Below are positions 9,364-18,111 of a DNA stretch of 64,000 nucleotides, in pieces. How positions within the stretch are numbered: the first letter of the stretch is position 1; each line of letters begins with the position of its first letter. This DNA is from Burkholderiales bacterium. GTDB taxonomy: Bacteria; Pseudomonadota; Gammaproteobacteria; Burkholderiales; Burkholderiaceae_D. Below the pieces are notes generated by a model. It saw only the letters and a program-made list of their open reading frames with translations. It was not told where the DNA came from and did no database searches. The DNA lies in assembly GCA_016177875.1 (NCBI GenBank), contig JACOUL010000023.1:35048-99047 (forward strand). The letters are read 5' to 3'. A program made the translations under genes and the position numbers.

Positions 9364-11580
9364 CTAACCGGCTGCAGCCGCCGCCTTGGCCCGCGCCATA
9401 TGCATTTTTTTGTAGCTGTCGATTAGGCGGCGGTGCCTGTCGAGCCCCTCCAGTTTCATACTGGTTGGCGTCAAGCCAAAGAAGCGCACGCTGCCGTCCA
9501 CTGAGCCCAGCACCGCGTCCATCCGCGCATCGCCATACATCCGGCGGAAATTGGCCTCGTAGTCGTCCAGTTCCAAATCATCATCGAGCTGCACTTCCAG
9601 CACCACGTTCAAGGCTTGATAAAACAATCCGCGCTCGACCGTGTTGTCGTTGTACTGCAAGAAGGCGCCCACCAGCTCGTGCGCCGCCTCAAATTGCTGC
9701 AAGGCGAGATGAATGAGCAGCTTCAACTCGAGAACGGTCAGCTGCCCCCACTCCGTATTCTCGTCGAATTCGATGCCGATCAAGGTGGCGATGTCGGAGT
9801 ATTCATCGAGCTCATTGTTTTCCAAACGCTCAAGCAGCGCTTCCAGGCTTGCGTCGTCCAGGCGATGCAAATTCAAGATATCTGCGCGGAACAACAGCGC
9901 CTTGTTGGTGTTATCCCAGATCAAATCTTCTACAGGATAAACTTCCGAATAGCCGGGCACCAGAATCCGGCAAGCAATGGCGCCTAGCTGGTCATGCACC
10001 GCCATGTACACCTCTTTGCCCATGTCTTTAAGAATACCGAGCAGGGTCGCGGCTTCCTCGGCATTGGAATTCTCGCCTTGGCCGGAAAAATCCCACTCGA
10101 CAAAATCGACATCCGCTTTGGCGCTGAAAAAGCGCCACGACACCACACCGCTGGAATCGATGAAGTGTTCGACAAAGTTGTTCGGCTCAGTCACGGCGTT
10201 GCTTTCAAAGGTGGGCTGAGGTAAATCGTTCAGGCCTTCAAAACTGCGGCCCTGCAGCAATTCTGTGAGACTGCGTTCCAGCGCCACCTCGAAGCTTGGG
10301 TGCGCGCCGAACGAAGCAAAGACACCGCCAGTTCGTGGGTTCATCAAGGTGACGCACATCACCGGGTAGATCCCCCCCAGCGACGCATCCTTCACCAGCA
10401 CCGGAAAGCCTTGCTCTTCCAATCCCTGAATCCCGGCCAGAATGCCTGGGTATTTCGCCAGCACGTCGTGCGGCACATCAGGCAGTGCCATTTCGCCTTC
10501 CAGGATTTCGCGCTTTACCGCCCGTTCGAAAATCTCCGACAGGCATTGCACTTGCGCTTCGGCCAGCGTGTTACCGGCACTCATGCCATTGCTGACGTAG
10601 AGGTTTTCGACCAGGTTGGACGGGAAATACACCACTTCGCCGTCGGACTGCCGCGCATACGGCAGCGAACAGATACCGCGCTCACCATTGCCCGAGTTGG
10701 TGTCGACCAGGTGCGAGCCACGTAACTCGCCATCGGGATCGTAAATGGGCAGGCAGTATGCATCGAGAATTTCAGCCGGCAGCGCATCTTTAGGGCCAGG
10801 CTTGAACCAGCGCTCGTTCGGGTAATGTACAAACGCCGCATTGGCGATGTCTTCGCCCCAAAACGACCCGGCGTAGAAATGGTTGTTGTTCAGACGCTCG
10901 ATAAACTCTCCCAAGGCCGATGCCAACGCGCTTTCCTTGGTCGCTCCCTTGCCATTGGTAAAACACATCGGCGAGTGCGCATCGCGGATATGCAGCGACC
11001 ACACATTGGGAACGAGATTGCGCCACGAAGCGATTTCAATCTTCATGCCCAAGCCTGCCAACATGCCCGACATATTGGCGATGGTTTGCTCCAATGGCAG
11101 ATCCTTGCCCGCAATATAGGTGCTGGCGTCAGAAGCCGCGCTCGAGCTCTGACCCAAGGTCAGCAAGGCCTGAGCATCGGCATCTAAGTTCTCTACCTCT
11201 TCAATCACAAACTCGGGTCCGGTTTGCACCACTTTTTTCACCGTACAACGGTCGATGGAGCGCAAAATACCTTGGCGGTCCTTGTCAGAGATATCCGGGG
11301 GCAACTCGACCTGAATCTTGAAGATCTGCTGGTAGCGGTTTTCCGGATCGACGATGTTGTTATGCGAAAGACGAATATTTTCGGTTGGAATATTGCGGGT
11401 TACACAGTACAACTTCACAAAGTAAGCCGCGCATAAGGCCGATGAGGCCAGAAAGTAATCGAAGGGGCCGGGCGCCGAGCCATCGCCCTTATAGCGGATA
11501 GGCTGGTCGGCCACTACCGTGAAATCATCAAACTTGGCTTCAAGACGAAGCTTATCGAGAAAATTGACCTTAATTTCCAT
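9364..11580 (-). CDS. ycaO: OsmC-YcaO fusion protein
   Basis: 738 residues. Residues about 1-145 form an OsmC-like domain (PFDYFLASSALCAAYFVKLYC), the rest a YcaO domain (about 160-570) followed by a TPR-like helical C-terminus. YcaO domains use ATP to activate amide backbones. In E. coli, YcaO is linked to beta-methylthiolation of ribosomal protein S12 together with RimO. The OsmC fusion is a known variant. No peptide-antibiotic precursor or partner gene is nearby, so a housekeeping role is more likely than RiPP synthesis. It stands alone, convergent with the membrane operon. Confidence 0.9.
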   Translation of the reverse strand: MEIKVNFLDKLRLEAKFDDFTVVADQPIRYKGDGSAPGPFDYFLASSALCAAYFVKLYCVTRNIPTENIRLSHNNIVDPENRYQQIFKIQVELPPDISDKDRQGILRSIDRCTVKKVVQTGPEFVIEEVENLDADAQALLTLGQSSSAASDASTYIAGKDLPLEQTIANMSGMLAGLGMKIEIASWRNLVPNVWSLHIRDAHSPMCFTNGKGATKESALASALGEFIERLNNNHFYAGSFWGEDIANAAFVHYPNERWFKPGPKDALPAEILDAYCLPIYDPDGELRGSHLVDTNSGNGERGICSLPYARQSDGEVVYFPSNLVENLYVSNGMSAGNTLAEAQVQCLSEIFERAVKREILEGEMALPDVPHDVLAKYPGILAGIQGLEEQGFPVLVKDASLGGIYPVMCVTLMNPRTGGVFASFGAHPSFEVALERSLTELLQGRSFEGLNDLPQPTFESNAVTEPNNFVEHFIDSSGVVSWRFFSAKADVDFVEWDFSGQGENSNAEEAATLLGILKDMGKEVYMAVHDQLGAIACRILVPGYSEVYPVEDLIWDNTNKALLFRADILNLHRLDDASLEALLERLENNELDEYSDIATLIGIEFDENTEWGQLTVLELKLLIHLALQQFEAAHELVGAFLQYNDNTVERGLFYQALNVVLEVQLDDDLELDDYEANFRRMYGDARMDAVLGSVDGSVRFFGLTPTSMKLEGLDRHRRLIDSYKKMHMARAKAAAAAG

Positions 11581-11681
11581 GGGAGAATTCCAAAAATGGT
11601 GCTCAAAGTGATGGTGCCGTTATTATCCGTCGCCCTCATCCAAGTCAGATCGGGCTCACAACAGATCGTAATCGCCTCAAA

Positions 11682-12575
11682 TCAGTAGCCGATCTTCTGC
11701 GACGACTCATGCACCAGCTGCCGATACAGCGCATGGCGGATAGCCGCGATCTTTCCATCCTCGACCGCTTGCAATATTCCGCATCCCGGCTCGTTCAAGT
11801 GATGGCAATTGTAGAAGCGGCATGTGCCCAGTTGCGGCGCGAATTCGCGGAAGGCGCGCTCCAGCATGCCTTCGGTCAAATGGTATAAGCCGAATTCCTG
11901 AAAGCCGGGCGAGTCGATCACTGCCGCGCCGGGCGCAATCGCGTAAAGGCGCGTGTAGGTGGTGGTGTGCTTGCCGGTATCGAGCGCTTCCGAAATCTCG
12001 CGTATCGCGGCGTCAGCGTTCGGCACCAGCAGGTTGATGAGAGAAGACTTGCCCATGCCGGATTGGCCGATCAGGATGGTCGATTGGTCTTTCAGCAAGG
12101 GCGACAATTTCGCAAGCGTGTCGTCAGGCGTGAGGCGTGCGGATATCTCATGCACCGGATAGCCCAGCTTCGCATACAGCGCAATGCGTTCGCGCGCCTG
12201 CGGCAGCATTTCCGTCAAATCGGTTTTGTTCAGCACGATGTGGACTTGCACGCCGGCGGCCTCGGCGGCGACCAGGGCACGCGACACTAGATCGTCGGAA
12301 AAACTCGGTTCGGTGGCGACCACGATGAACAGCTGCGTCACATTCGCCGCCAGCAGCTTGGACTTGTATTGATCGGAACGGTAGAGCAGCGTCTTACGCT
12401 CGGCGATGGATTCAATGACGCCTTGGTTGGGCGATGTTTGCTTGACGTGCACGATGTCGCCTACGGCAACGTCGCTTTTTTTGCCGCGGGTGACGCACTG
12501 AAGCAAGAGAGAATCGATTTGGGCGAGATAATGCCGGCCATGCGCAGCGATGACGGTGGCGGAAAAATTCTCCAT
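11682..12575 (-). CDS. rsgA: Ribosome small-subunit-dependent GTPase A
   Basis: A 297-residue late 30S assembly GTPase with the circularly permuted G-domain order: NKTD (G4), then [10 protein letters not shown] (G1), then DSPGFQEFG (G3). An N-terminal OB fold precedes it, and a C-terminal zinc knuckle [14 protein letters not shown] follows. The frame extends to 12620, but MENFSATV at 12575 matches the family start. That ATG overlaps the stop of the pterin dehydratase gene by one base (TAATG), so translation is likely coupled. Confidence 0.96.
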   Translation of the reverse strand: MENFSATVIAAHGRHYLAQIDSLLLQCVTRGKKSDVAVGDIVHVKQTSPNQGVIESIAERKTLLYRSDQYKSKLLAANVTQLFIVVATEPSFSDDLVSRALVAAEAAGVQVHIVLNKTDLTEMLPQARERIALYAKLGYPVHEISARLTPDDTLAKLSPLLKDQSTILIGQSGMGKSSLINLLVPNADAAIREISEALDTGKHTTTYTRLYAIAPGAAVIDSPGFQEFGLYHLTEGMLERAFREFAPQLGTCRFYNCHHLNEPGCGILQAVEDGKIAAIRHALYRQLVHESSQKIGY

Positions 12576-12925
12576 TAGACGAAAGTATGGGCGTAGACGG
12601 CGTTTATCTTGGCCGCGCAAATGAAATCGTTTTCGGACAAGCCGCCCAGGCCGCCGTTGACCGAGTGGGTATTGAACTTCACTGCACAGCGATTGTAGGT
12701 GACGGTCAAATCCGGATGGTGATCCTCGGTATGGATGATATAGGCGATGGCATTCACGAAGGCGAGCGTTTCATAATAATTTTGGAAGGAGAAGATGCGG
12801 CAGATTTTTCCGTCTTCGACATTCCAGCCCGCTACGACGGCAAGGTGCTCTTGGATTTGCCCCTCATTTAGAGCCTGCACCTGATGCATGGATTTCTTGG
12901 CGAGCAGATTGGCGGTGGTGACCAT
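12575..12925 (-). CDS. phhB: 4a-hydroxytetrahydrobiopterin dehydratase
   Basis: A 116-residue pterin-4a-carbinolamine dehydratase that recycles the pterin cofactor after aromatic amino acid hydroxylation. The active-site region [20 protein letters not shown] and the following [12 protein letters not shown] are diagnostic. No phenylalanine hydroxylase gene is in view. It sits between the M48 protease and rsgA on the same strand, nine bases from the former and overlapping the latter, so all three probably form one transcript. Confidence 0.94.
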   Translation of the reverse strand: MVTTANLLAKKSMHQVQALNEGQIQEHLAVVAGWNVEDGKICRIFSFQNYYETLAFVNAIAYIIHTEDHHPDLTVTYNRCAVKFNTHSVNGGLGGLSENDFICAAKINAVYAHTFV

Positions 12926-12934
12926 GCGAACTCC

Positions 12935-14194
12935 TTATTGGGTTGCTAGCAATCGATTGATGCGTATCGATGCCGGCGGATGCGAATCGTAAAAGGTGGA
13001 ATACAGCGGGTCCGGCGTCAAAGTTGAGGCATTGTCTTCATAGAGTTTCACCAAGGCCGCGACCAGATCCGGGGCACTGCTGTATTTGGCTGCAAACGCG
13101 TCGGCTTCGAATTCGTGTTTGCGTGAAGAGATGGATGCCAAGGGAGCGAAAACGAATGTGAATACCGGCAGCGTCAGCGCAAACAAAATCAAGGCCATTG
13201 CATCGTTGCCGGCGCCAAGCATCGGTTCGACGCCTAGCCCGGTATAAAACCAGACTTGCGTTTTAAGGTAACCAAGTAGGGCCAGAAAGCCCAGTGACAA
13301 CGCGAACAAAACGACAATGCGTTTAACGATGTGTTTGAGTTTGAAATGCCCCAGCTCATGCGCGAGCACCGCCTCGATTTCCTGCGGCGCCAAGCGGGCC
13401 AGGAGCGTATCGAAAAATACAATCCGCTTGGCGGCGCCGAATCCGGAAAAATAAGCATTGCCATGCGCGCTGCGTTTGGAGCCGTCCATTACAAATAATT
13501 CTTTGGAGGCGAAGCCCACGCGCTGCATGAGATTTTCAATCCGCGTGCGCAGTGTATCGTCGGTCAACGGCGTGAATTTGTTGAACAGCGGAGCGATGAC
13601 GGTGGGGTAGAGCACCAGCATGAGTAATTGAAATGCGCTCCAGACGATCCAGGCATATAGCCACCATAAGTCGCCCGCTTTATCCATCAGCGTCAGAATC
13701 ACCCAGGCAAGCGGCAGGCCGATGGCGGCGCCGAGCAAGACGCTCTTAATAAGATCCGATACAAATAAAGCAGGCGTCATTTTGTTGAAGCCGAACTTTT
13801 CTTCCAGCACAAATTGCGCGTAGTAGCCGAAAGGCAGGTCGATGATGCCGGAGATGAAAGCGAATGCGGCGAGCAGACCGATTTGATAAGTCATGCCGGC
13901 GCCGGTAACATGAAAGACAGCCATCGACAGCCATTGCAAGCCGCCGAGCAAAGTGAAACCGATTAAAGCGATCGTATTGACGACCAGCATGACCAGGCCC
14001 AGCTTGGTTTTAGCGACGGTATAGTCAGCCGCTTTTTGGTGGGCGGCCAGGGGGATTTTTTCGGCAAACTGCGCCGGCACGGCATCGCGGTGCGTCAGGA
14101 TATGGCGAATATGACGCGATGCCAGCCAAAAGCGCAGTGTTACTGTAATGGCCAAGAAGGTAATAAACAGCAGGGAAAACGTTTGAGAATTCAT
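12935..14194 (-). CDS. M48 family (Ste24-type) membrane metalloprotease
   Basis: 419 residues with multiple membrane helices and the zinc motif HELGH in the segment AVLAHELGHFKLKH (about residue 275), plus a downstream metal ligand in SSRKHEFEADAFA. This layout matches Ste24/CAAX prenyl protease 1 homologues, which act in membrane protein quality control in bacteria. The open frame runs on to 14401 across the start of orn. MNSQTFSLLF at 14194 has an AGGAA site and is preferred. It is divergent from orn, with 64 bases between the starts. Confidence 0.93.
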   Translation of the reverse strand: MNSQTFSLLFITFLAITVTLRFWLASRHIRHILTHRDAVPAQFAEKIPLAAHQKAADYTVAKTKLGLVMLVVNTIALIGFTLLGGLQWLSMAVFHVTGAGMTYQIGLLAAFAFISGIIDLPFGYYAQFVLEEKFGFNKMTPALFVSDLIKSVLLGAAIGLPLAWVILTLMDKAGDLWWLYAWIVWSAFQLLMLVLYPTVIAPLFNKFTPLTDDTLRTRIENLMQRVGFASKELFVMDGSKRSAHGNAYFSGFGAAKRIVFFDTLLARLAPQEIEAVLAHELGHFKLKHIVKRIVVLFALSLGFLALLGYLKTQVWFYTGLGVEPMLGAGNDAMALILFALTLPVFTFVFAPLASISSRKHEFEADAFAAKYSSAPDLVAALVKLYEDNASTLTPDPLYSTFYDSHPPASIRINRLLATQ

Positions 14195-14258
14195 TCTTTT
14201 CCTGTGAGAAAATACGAGCCCACCACGATATCGGTGGGTAGAACCAAGGAAAACAATT

Positions 14259-14849
14259 ATGTCACAAGCGAATGAAGCACAAGGGGCGAGCGGCACAACG
14301 CCGGCGCGTCCCAACGAATTCAATCTGGTCTGGGTCGACATGGAAATGACGGGACTCGATCCGGACAAAGACCGCATCATCGAGGTGGCCGTCATCGTCA
14401 CGGATTCGGAATTGAATGTGTTGGCCGAAGGCCCGGTATTTGCGATTCATCAATCCGATGAAGCGCTGGACGGCATGGATGCGTGGAACAAGGGCACGCA
14501 CGGCAAGTCGGGCTTGATCGACCGCGTGAAAGCTTCCACCGTTACGGAAGCCGATGCGGAAGTCGCCATCATCGATTTTCTCAAGCATTTCGTCCCGTCC
14601 GGCAAGTCGCCGATGTGCGGCAATTCGATTTGCCAAGATCGCCGCTTCATGGCGCGCGGCATGCCCAAGCTGGAAGCGTTTTTCCATTATCGCAATCTCG
14701 ATGTGTCGACCCTGAAAGAGTTGTGCCGCCGTTGGAAGCCCGAATTGGTGAACGGTTTCAAGAAGCACCAGAAGCACACGGCTTTGGCGGATATCGTGGA
14801 GTCGATCGAAGAGCTGCGCTATTACCGGGAATACTTCATCAAGGCTTGA
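14259..14849 (+). CDS. orn: Oligoribonuclease
   Basis: A 3'-to-5' exoribonuclease that clears RNA dinucleotides (and pGpG from c-di-GMP turnover). 196 residues. Typical DEDDh motifs are visible: [17 protein letters not shown] near residue 28, [10 protein letters not shown], and the C-terminal [18 protein letters not shown]. The leading 18 residues are a variable extension. With the many c-di-GMP enzymes in this window, pGpG removal is a plausible extra role. It is divergent from the M48 gene. Confidence 0.97.
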   Translation: MSQANEAQGASGTTPARPNEFNLVWVDMEMTGLDPDKDRIIEVAVIVTDSELNVLAEGPVFAIHQSDEALDGMDAWNKGTHGKSGLIDRVKASTVTEADAEVAIIDFLKHFVPSGKSPMCGNSICQDRRFMARGMPKLEAFFHYRNLDVSTLKELCRRWKPELVNGFKKHQKHTALADIVESIEELRYYREYFIKA

Positions 14850-14856
14850 TTGTCTG

Positions 14857-14922
14857 AGAGCCTGTTTGAAAACCTAATGCGCGACCGAAACTCCAACCGC
14901 TCGCGGTTTTCAAACAGGCTCT
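14857..14922. repeat. 18-bp perfect inverted repeat after orn, terminator-like or a small mobile repeat
   Basis: AGAGCCTGTTTGAAAACC at 14857-14874 is repeated in exact inverted form at 14905-14922, around a 30-base loop. There is no T-run after either arm and the loop is long, so it is not a classic rho-independent terminator. It lies seven bases after the orn stop and before srkA. It could be a dispersed palindromic repeat or the two ends of a tiny element. Confidence 0.7.
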
Positions 14923-14960
14923 GAGCGATCGACCTTTCTTGAATTTCCTGCTGCGGCCGC

Positions 14961-15950
14961 ATGACTACACCACAAGCCCTTTCTTTTTCTTCTCTGACGC
15001 CTGACGTCGTGCTCGATGCATTGGAGGGCGTCGGCTTGTATAGCGACGGCCGCTTGCTGACGCTGAACAGTTATGAGAACCGTGTGTATCAAGTGGGCAT
15101 GGAAGACGGGCCGCCATTGATTGCGAAATTCTATCGGCCCGGACGATGGAGCGATGCGGCGATTCTGGAAGAACATGCCTTTGTTTCCGAGCTGGCGCAA
15201 GACGAAATTCCCGTCGTGCCGGCAATGAGCATGGCTGGAAGTTCGCTGCATTTTTCCAATGGATTCCGCTTTGCCGTTTTTCCGCGGCACGGCGGCCGCG
15301 CGCCCGAGCTGGACGATGCCAATACGCTGGAATGGATGGGGCGCTTCATCGGCCGCATTCATGCCGTCGGCCGCCGTCGTTCCTTTGTCGAGAGACCGTC
15401 CCTCGATATCGCCAGCTTCGGCGAAGAGCCGCGCGATTATTTGCTTGCCCATGGTTTTATTCCGGCTGATCTTTTGGCGGCATGGCGCAGCGTAGCGGAG
15501 CAAGCGCTCGACGGTGTACGCGCATGTTATGAGCGCGCGGGCGAAGTGGCGGCCTTGCGTTTGCATGGCGACTGCCATGGGGGCAATGTGTTATGGACCG
15601 ATGCCGGCCCGCACTTTGTCGATTTCGACGATGCCCGCATGGGACCGGCTGTGCAGGATTTGTGGATGCTCTTATCGGGTGAACAGGTGGATTGTACGCG
15701 CCAGTTGTCGGATGTGCTGGCGGGTTATGAAGACTTTTGCGAATTCAATTCACGCGAACTGCATTTGATCGAAGCATTGCGCACTTTGCGCTTGCTGCAT
15801 TATTCAGCGTGGTTGGCGCGGCGCTGGGACGATTCGGCGTTTCCGGTGGCGTTCCCCTGGTTTAATACGCACCGCTACTGGCAAGACCGGATTTTGGAAT
15901 TGCGCGAGCAAATTGCCCTAATGCAGGAGCCGCCGCTTTGGCCGGCTTAA
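14961..15950 (+). CDS. srkA: Stress response serine/threonine kinase SrkA (YihE/RdoA)
   Basis: 329 residues, full length for the SrkA family of small aminoglycoside-phosphotransferase-like kinases, which protect cells under envelope and oxidative stress. The start region LNSYENRVYQVG, the catalytic loop LRLHGDCHGGNVLW near residue 200 and the metal-binding HFVDFDDARMGP are all intact. It is separated from orn by the inverted repeat at 14857-14922 and convergent with the next small gene. ATG 14961 agrees with the family start. Confidence 0.93.
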   Translation: MTTPQALSFSSLTPDVVLDALEGVGLYSDGRLLTLNSYENRVYQVGMEDGPPLIAKFYRPGRWSDAAILEEHAFVSELAQDEIPVVPAMSMAGSSLHFSNGFRFAVFPRHGGRAPELDDANTLEWMGRFIGRIHAVGRRRSFVERPSLDIASFGEEPRDYLLAHGFIPADLLAAWRSVAEQALDGVRACYERAGEVAALRLHGDCHGGNVLWTDAGPHFVDFDDARMGPAVQDLWMLLSGEQVDCTRQLSDVLAGYEDFCEFNSRELHLIEALRTLRLLHYSAWLARRWDDSAFPVAFPWFNTHRYWQDRILELREQIALMQEPPLWPA

Positions 15951-15978
15951 GCAGCGACGCGCTTGCTTGGCGCATGCG

Positions 15979-16317
15979 TTATACCCGCTTGCTGGTCTTC
16001 GCCAGCGTATCAAGCGATTTGATAATCTGTTCCGGTGTGCCTGCGCTATTGGCGAGTAAAACAGCGCGCTCGATCGCATCGTTGCGCCCCGTCTTGGGAA
16101 AGTAATCGAGCAGATAATCGCCGCTCTCAACACCAGCTAAGCCGCGTTGGTCATCCTTAGCCAGTTTGCGCACGTACCATATTGCATAACCATTGGCCTC
16201 TTCACAGCAGTAGATCTCAATGTGGTGATAAGGGCCGAGCGGGAATTGTTCAGGATCGGTATGCCACACGACCTTGCGCCAGACATGGTTTTTTTTGGAT
16301 TCGGTGATCATATCCAT
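15979..16317 (-). CDS. Unidentified 112-residue protein
   Basis: A small soluble protein with no signal peptide, rich in aromatic residues, including WRKVVWHTDPEQFPLGPYHHIE and the segment NGYAIWYVRKL. It ends in a helical stretch. I do not recognise the family. The codon usage matches the surrounding genes. It lies between srkA (convergent) and the Lrp gene (same strand, about 70 bases upstream), so it could be transcribed with the latter. Its own start has only a weak ribosome binding site. Confidence 0.6.
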   Translation of the reverse strand: MDMITESKKNHVWRKVVWHTDPEQFPLGPYHHIEIYCCEEANGYAIWYVRKLAKDDQRGLAGVESGDYLLDYFPKTGRNDAIERAVLLANSAGTPEQIIKSLDTLAKTSKRV

Positions 16318-16386
16318 GGTGCCACCTTTGCTTGCTAGTCCATCACTAATTTACCGGCAATGCCGGCTGAATATATATTGATGGAT

Positions 16387-16833
16387 CTAAATTTGCCGGC
16401 GTTCTATTTTCCTGCTCAAGATAATAGAAGTCGAGGTTTGCTTGACGCCGGGCACCATGCCGATTTTGTCCAGCAGCTGGTCGAGCGCGACGGTCGAAGG
16501 GCAACGCAGGGTCAGCATGTAATCCATCGCGCCGCTGACCGCACATAGCGTTTCCACTTCTGGCCATTGCTGGAGCACGTTGACTAAACCAGGGGCAGCA
16601 TGGGGATCGATAGCGATCCCGACATAGGCGCATACGGCCGGTTGGGCCGGGTCTTGATTCAAGCGCACGCCATAGCCGCCGATAACGCCACGCTTTTCCA
16701 GATTATTGATACGGGCGATCGCCGTTGTGCGAGCAATGCCGATCCGCTTGGCTAAAGTAGCCACGGGCAGCCGCGCGTCATCCATGAGGAGAGCAAGCAG
16801 CTTTTTGTCGGTTTCATCCAATTGATGTTTCAT
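16387..16833 (-). CDS. Lrp/AsnC family transcriptional regulator
   Basis: 148 residues. The N-terminal helix-turn-helix (DEKKLLALLMDDARL-like start, VATLAKRIGIARTTAIARI) is followed by a RAM ligand-binding domain (AVCAYVGIAIDP, CAVSGAMDYMLTLRC). It is divergent from the saccharopine dehydrogenase and ALDH genes. Lrp-type regulators commonly sense the amino acid degraded by the neighbouring operon, so lysine or a pathway intermediate is the likely signal. A near-palindrome ATTTGTACAAT lies just upstream of its start codon and could be an autoregulatory site. Confidence 0.92.
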   Translation of the reverse strand: MKHQLDETDKKLLALLMDDARLPVATLAKRIGIARTTAIARINNLEKRGVIGGYGVRLNQDPAQPAVCAYVGIAIDPHAAPGLVNVLQQWPEVETLCAVSGAMDYMLTLRCPSTVALDQLLDKIGMVPGVKQTSTSIILSRKIERRQI

Positions 16834-17013
16834 TTAATGCAATTTGTACAATGAGTCTGGTCGATTTGTAGTGAAAGCATACTCCAGCGCGGCACTTTTG
16901 GCGCTGTTAATTGACAGCAAGCCTCCCTACAATTTCGATATGTCTGCTTGGGAACACACAAATGTTGTTTCGTTCCCACAATGAAGCCGGTGTTGCCAAA
17001 GGGAGTGATCAAA

Positions 17014-18105
17014 ATGAAAACGAAACTCATCCTGCTAGGTGCCGGCAAGATCGGCGATGCCATCCTTAATCTCTTGTCGCATAGCGGCGACTATGATGTC
17101 ACTGTCGCCGACCGCGATGCAGAACGCTTGGAGCATGTACGCGCGGCAGAATTCCCCGGCGTGAAAACGGTAGAAGCCGATTTGACGGATAAGCACGCAG
17201 TTGCTGAACGCATTAGCGGCCACGACGTGACACTGTCGGCTTGCCCGTTTTTTTTGACGCCGGTGATTGCCTCCGCGGCCAAGCTGGCGAAATCGCACTA
17301 CTTCGATTTGACCGAAGACGTCGAGAGTACGCGCGTGGTGAAACAGCTGGCTGAGAATGCGGATACCGCTTTCGTGCCGCAGTGCGGATTGGCACCGGGC
17401 TTCATTTCGATCGCGGCGGCCGATGTCGCCAGCCGCTTCGAGATGTTGCGCGACGTGCATATGCGGGTGGGCGCGCTGCCGATTTATCCGAACAATGCGT
17501 TGAAATACAACCTGACCTGGAGCACCGATGGTTTGATCAATGAATATTGCAATCCCTGCGAAGCGATCGTCGATGGCGAATTACATGAGACGCCGGCGCT
17601 GGAAGAAGTCGAACGTTTTTCCTTGGACGGCATCGATTACGAGGCATTCAATACCTCGGGTGGTTTGGGCACCTTGTGCCATACGCTCGACGGCCGCGTA
17701 CAGAATCTCAACTACAAGACCGTGCGTTATCCGGGCCATCGTGACATTATCAAGATGCTGGTGCGCGACTTGCGGCTCGGTTTGCCGGAGCGTCGTCCGA
17801 TTTTGAAGGAAGTGTTGGAAGCCTCGATTCCCATCACGCGCCAAGATGTGGTGCTGGTATTCGTGACGGTGTCCGGCATGCGCAAGGGACATTTGGAGCA
17901 AGAGACGTATGCCAAGAAAATCTATAGCCAGCATGTCAATGGCCAGCACCTATCGGCGATACAAGTGACGACGGCCGGCGCTATTTGCACGATGGTCGAT
18001 TTGCTGCGAGAAGGCAAGCTGCCGCAGAGCGGGTTTGTTCGGCAGGAACAGACGAAGCTGTCCGATTTTCTCGATAACCGCTTCGGCCGTTTCTATGCCG
18101 TATAG
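17014..18105 (+). CDS. Saccharopine dehydrogenase family protein
   Basis: 363 residues with an N-terminal Rossmann loop (LILLGAGKIGDAIL) and the family stretch TLSACPFFLTPVIASAAK, then QCGLAPGFISI and KYNLTWSTDGLINEY. It probably oxidises saccharopine to glutamate and 2-aminoadipate 6-semialdehyde. The frame reaches back to 16948, but ATG 17014 follows GGGAG and matches the family start. It is followed after six bases by an ALDH7 enzyme that would use the semialdehyde, so the pair forms a lysine-degradation operon. A lysine-ketoglutarate reductase partner is not present in the window. Confidence 0.85.
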   Translation: MKTKLILLGAGKIGDAILNLLSHSGDYDVTVADRDAERLEHVRAAEFPGVKTVEADLTDKHAVAERISGHDVTLSACPFFLTPVIASAAKLAKSHYFDLTEDVESTRVVKQLAENADTAFVPQCGLAPGFISIAAADVASRFEMLRDVHMRVGALPIYPNNALKYNLTWSTDGLINEYCNPCEAIVDGELHETPALEEVERFSLDGIDYEAFNTSGGLGTLCHTLDGRVQNLNYKTVRYPGHRDIIKMLVRDLRLGLPERRPILKEVLEASIPITRQDVVLVFVTVSGMRKGHLEQETYAKKIYSQHVNGQHLSAIQVTTAGAICTMVDLLREGKLPQSGFVRQEQTKLSDFLDNRFGRFYAV

Positions 18106-18111
18106 GAGCGC

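Noticed and set aside
12576..12620. Longer rsgA start at 12620
   Set aside because: It would overlap the pterin dehydratase coding end and has no family similarity; the TAATG overlap at 12575 is the natural start.
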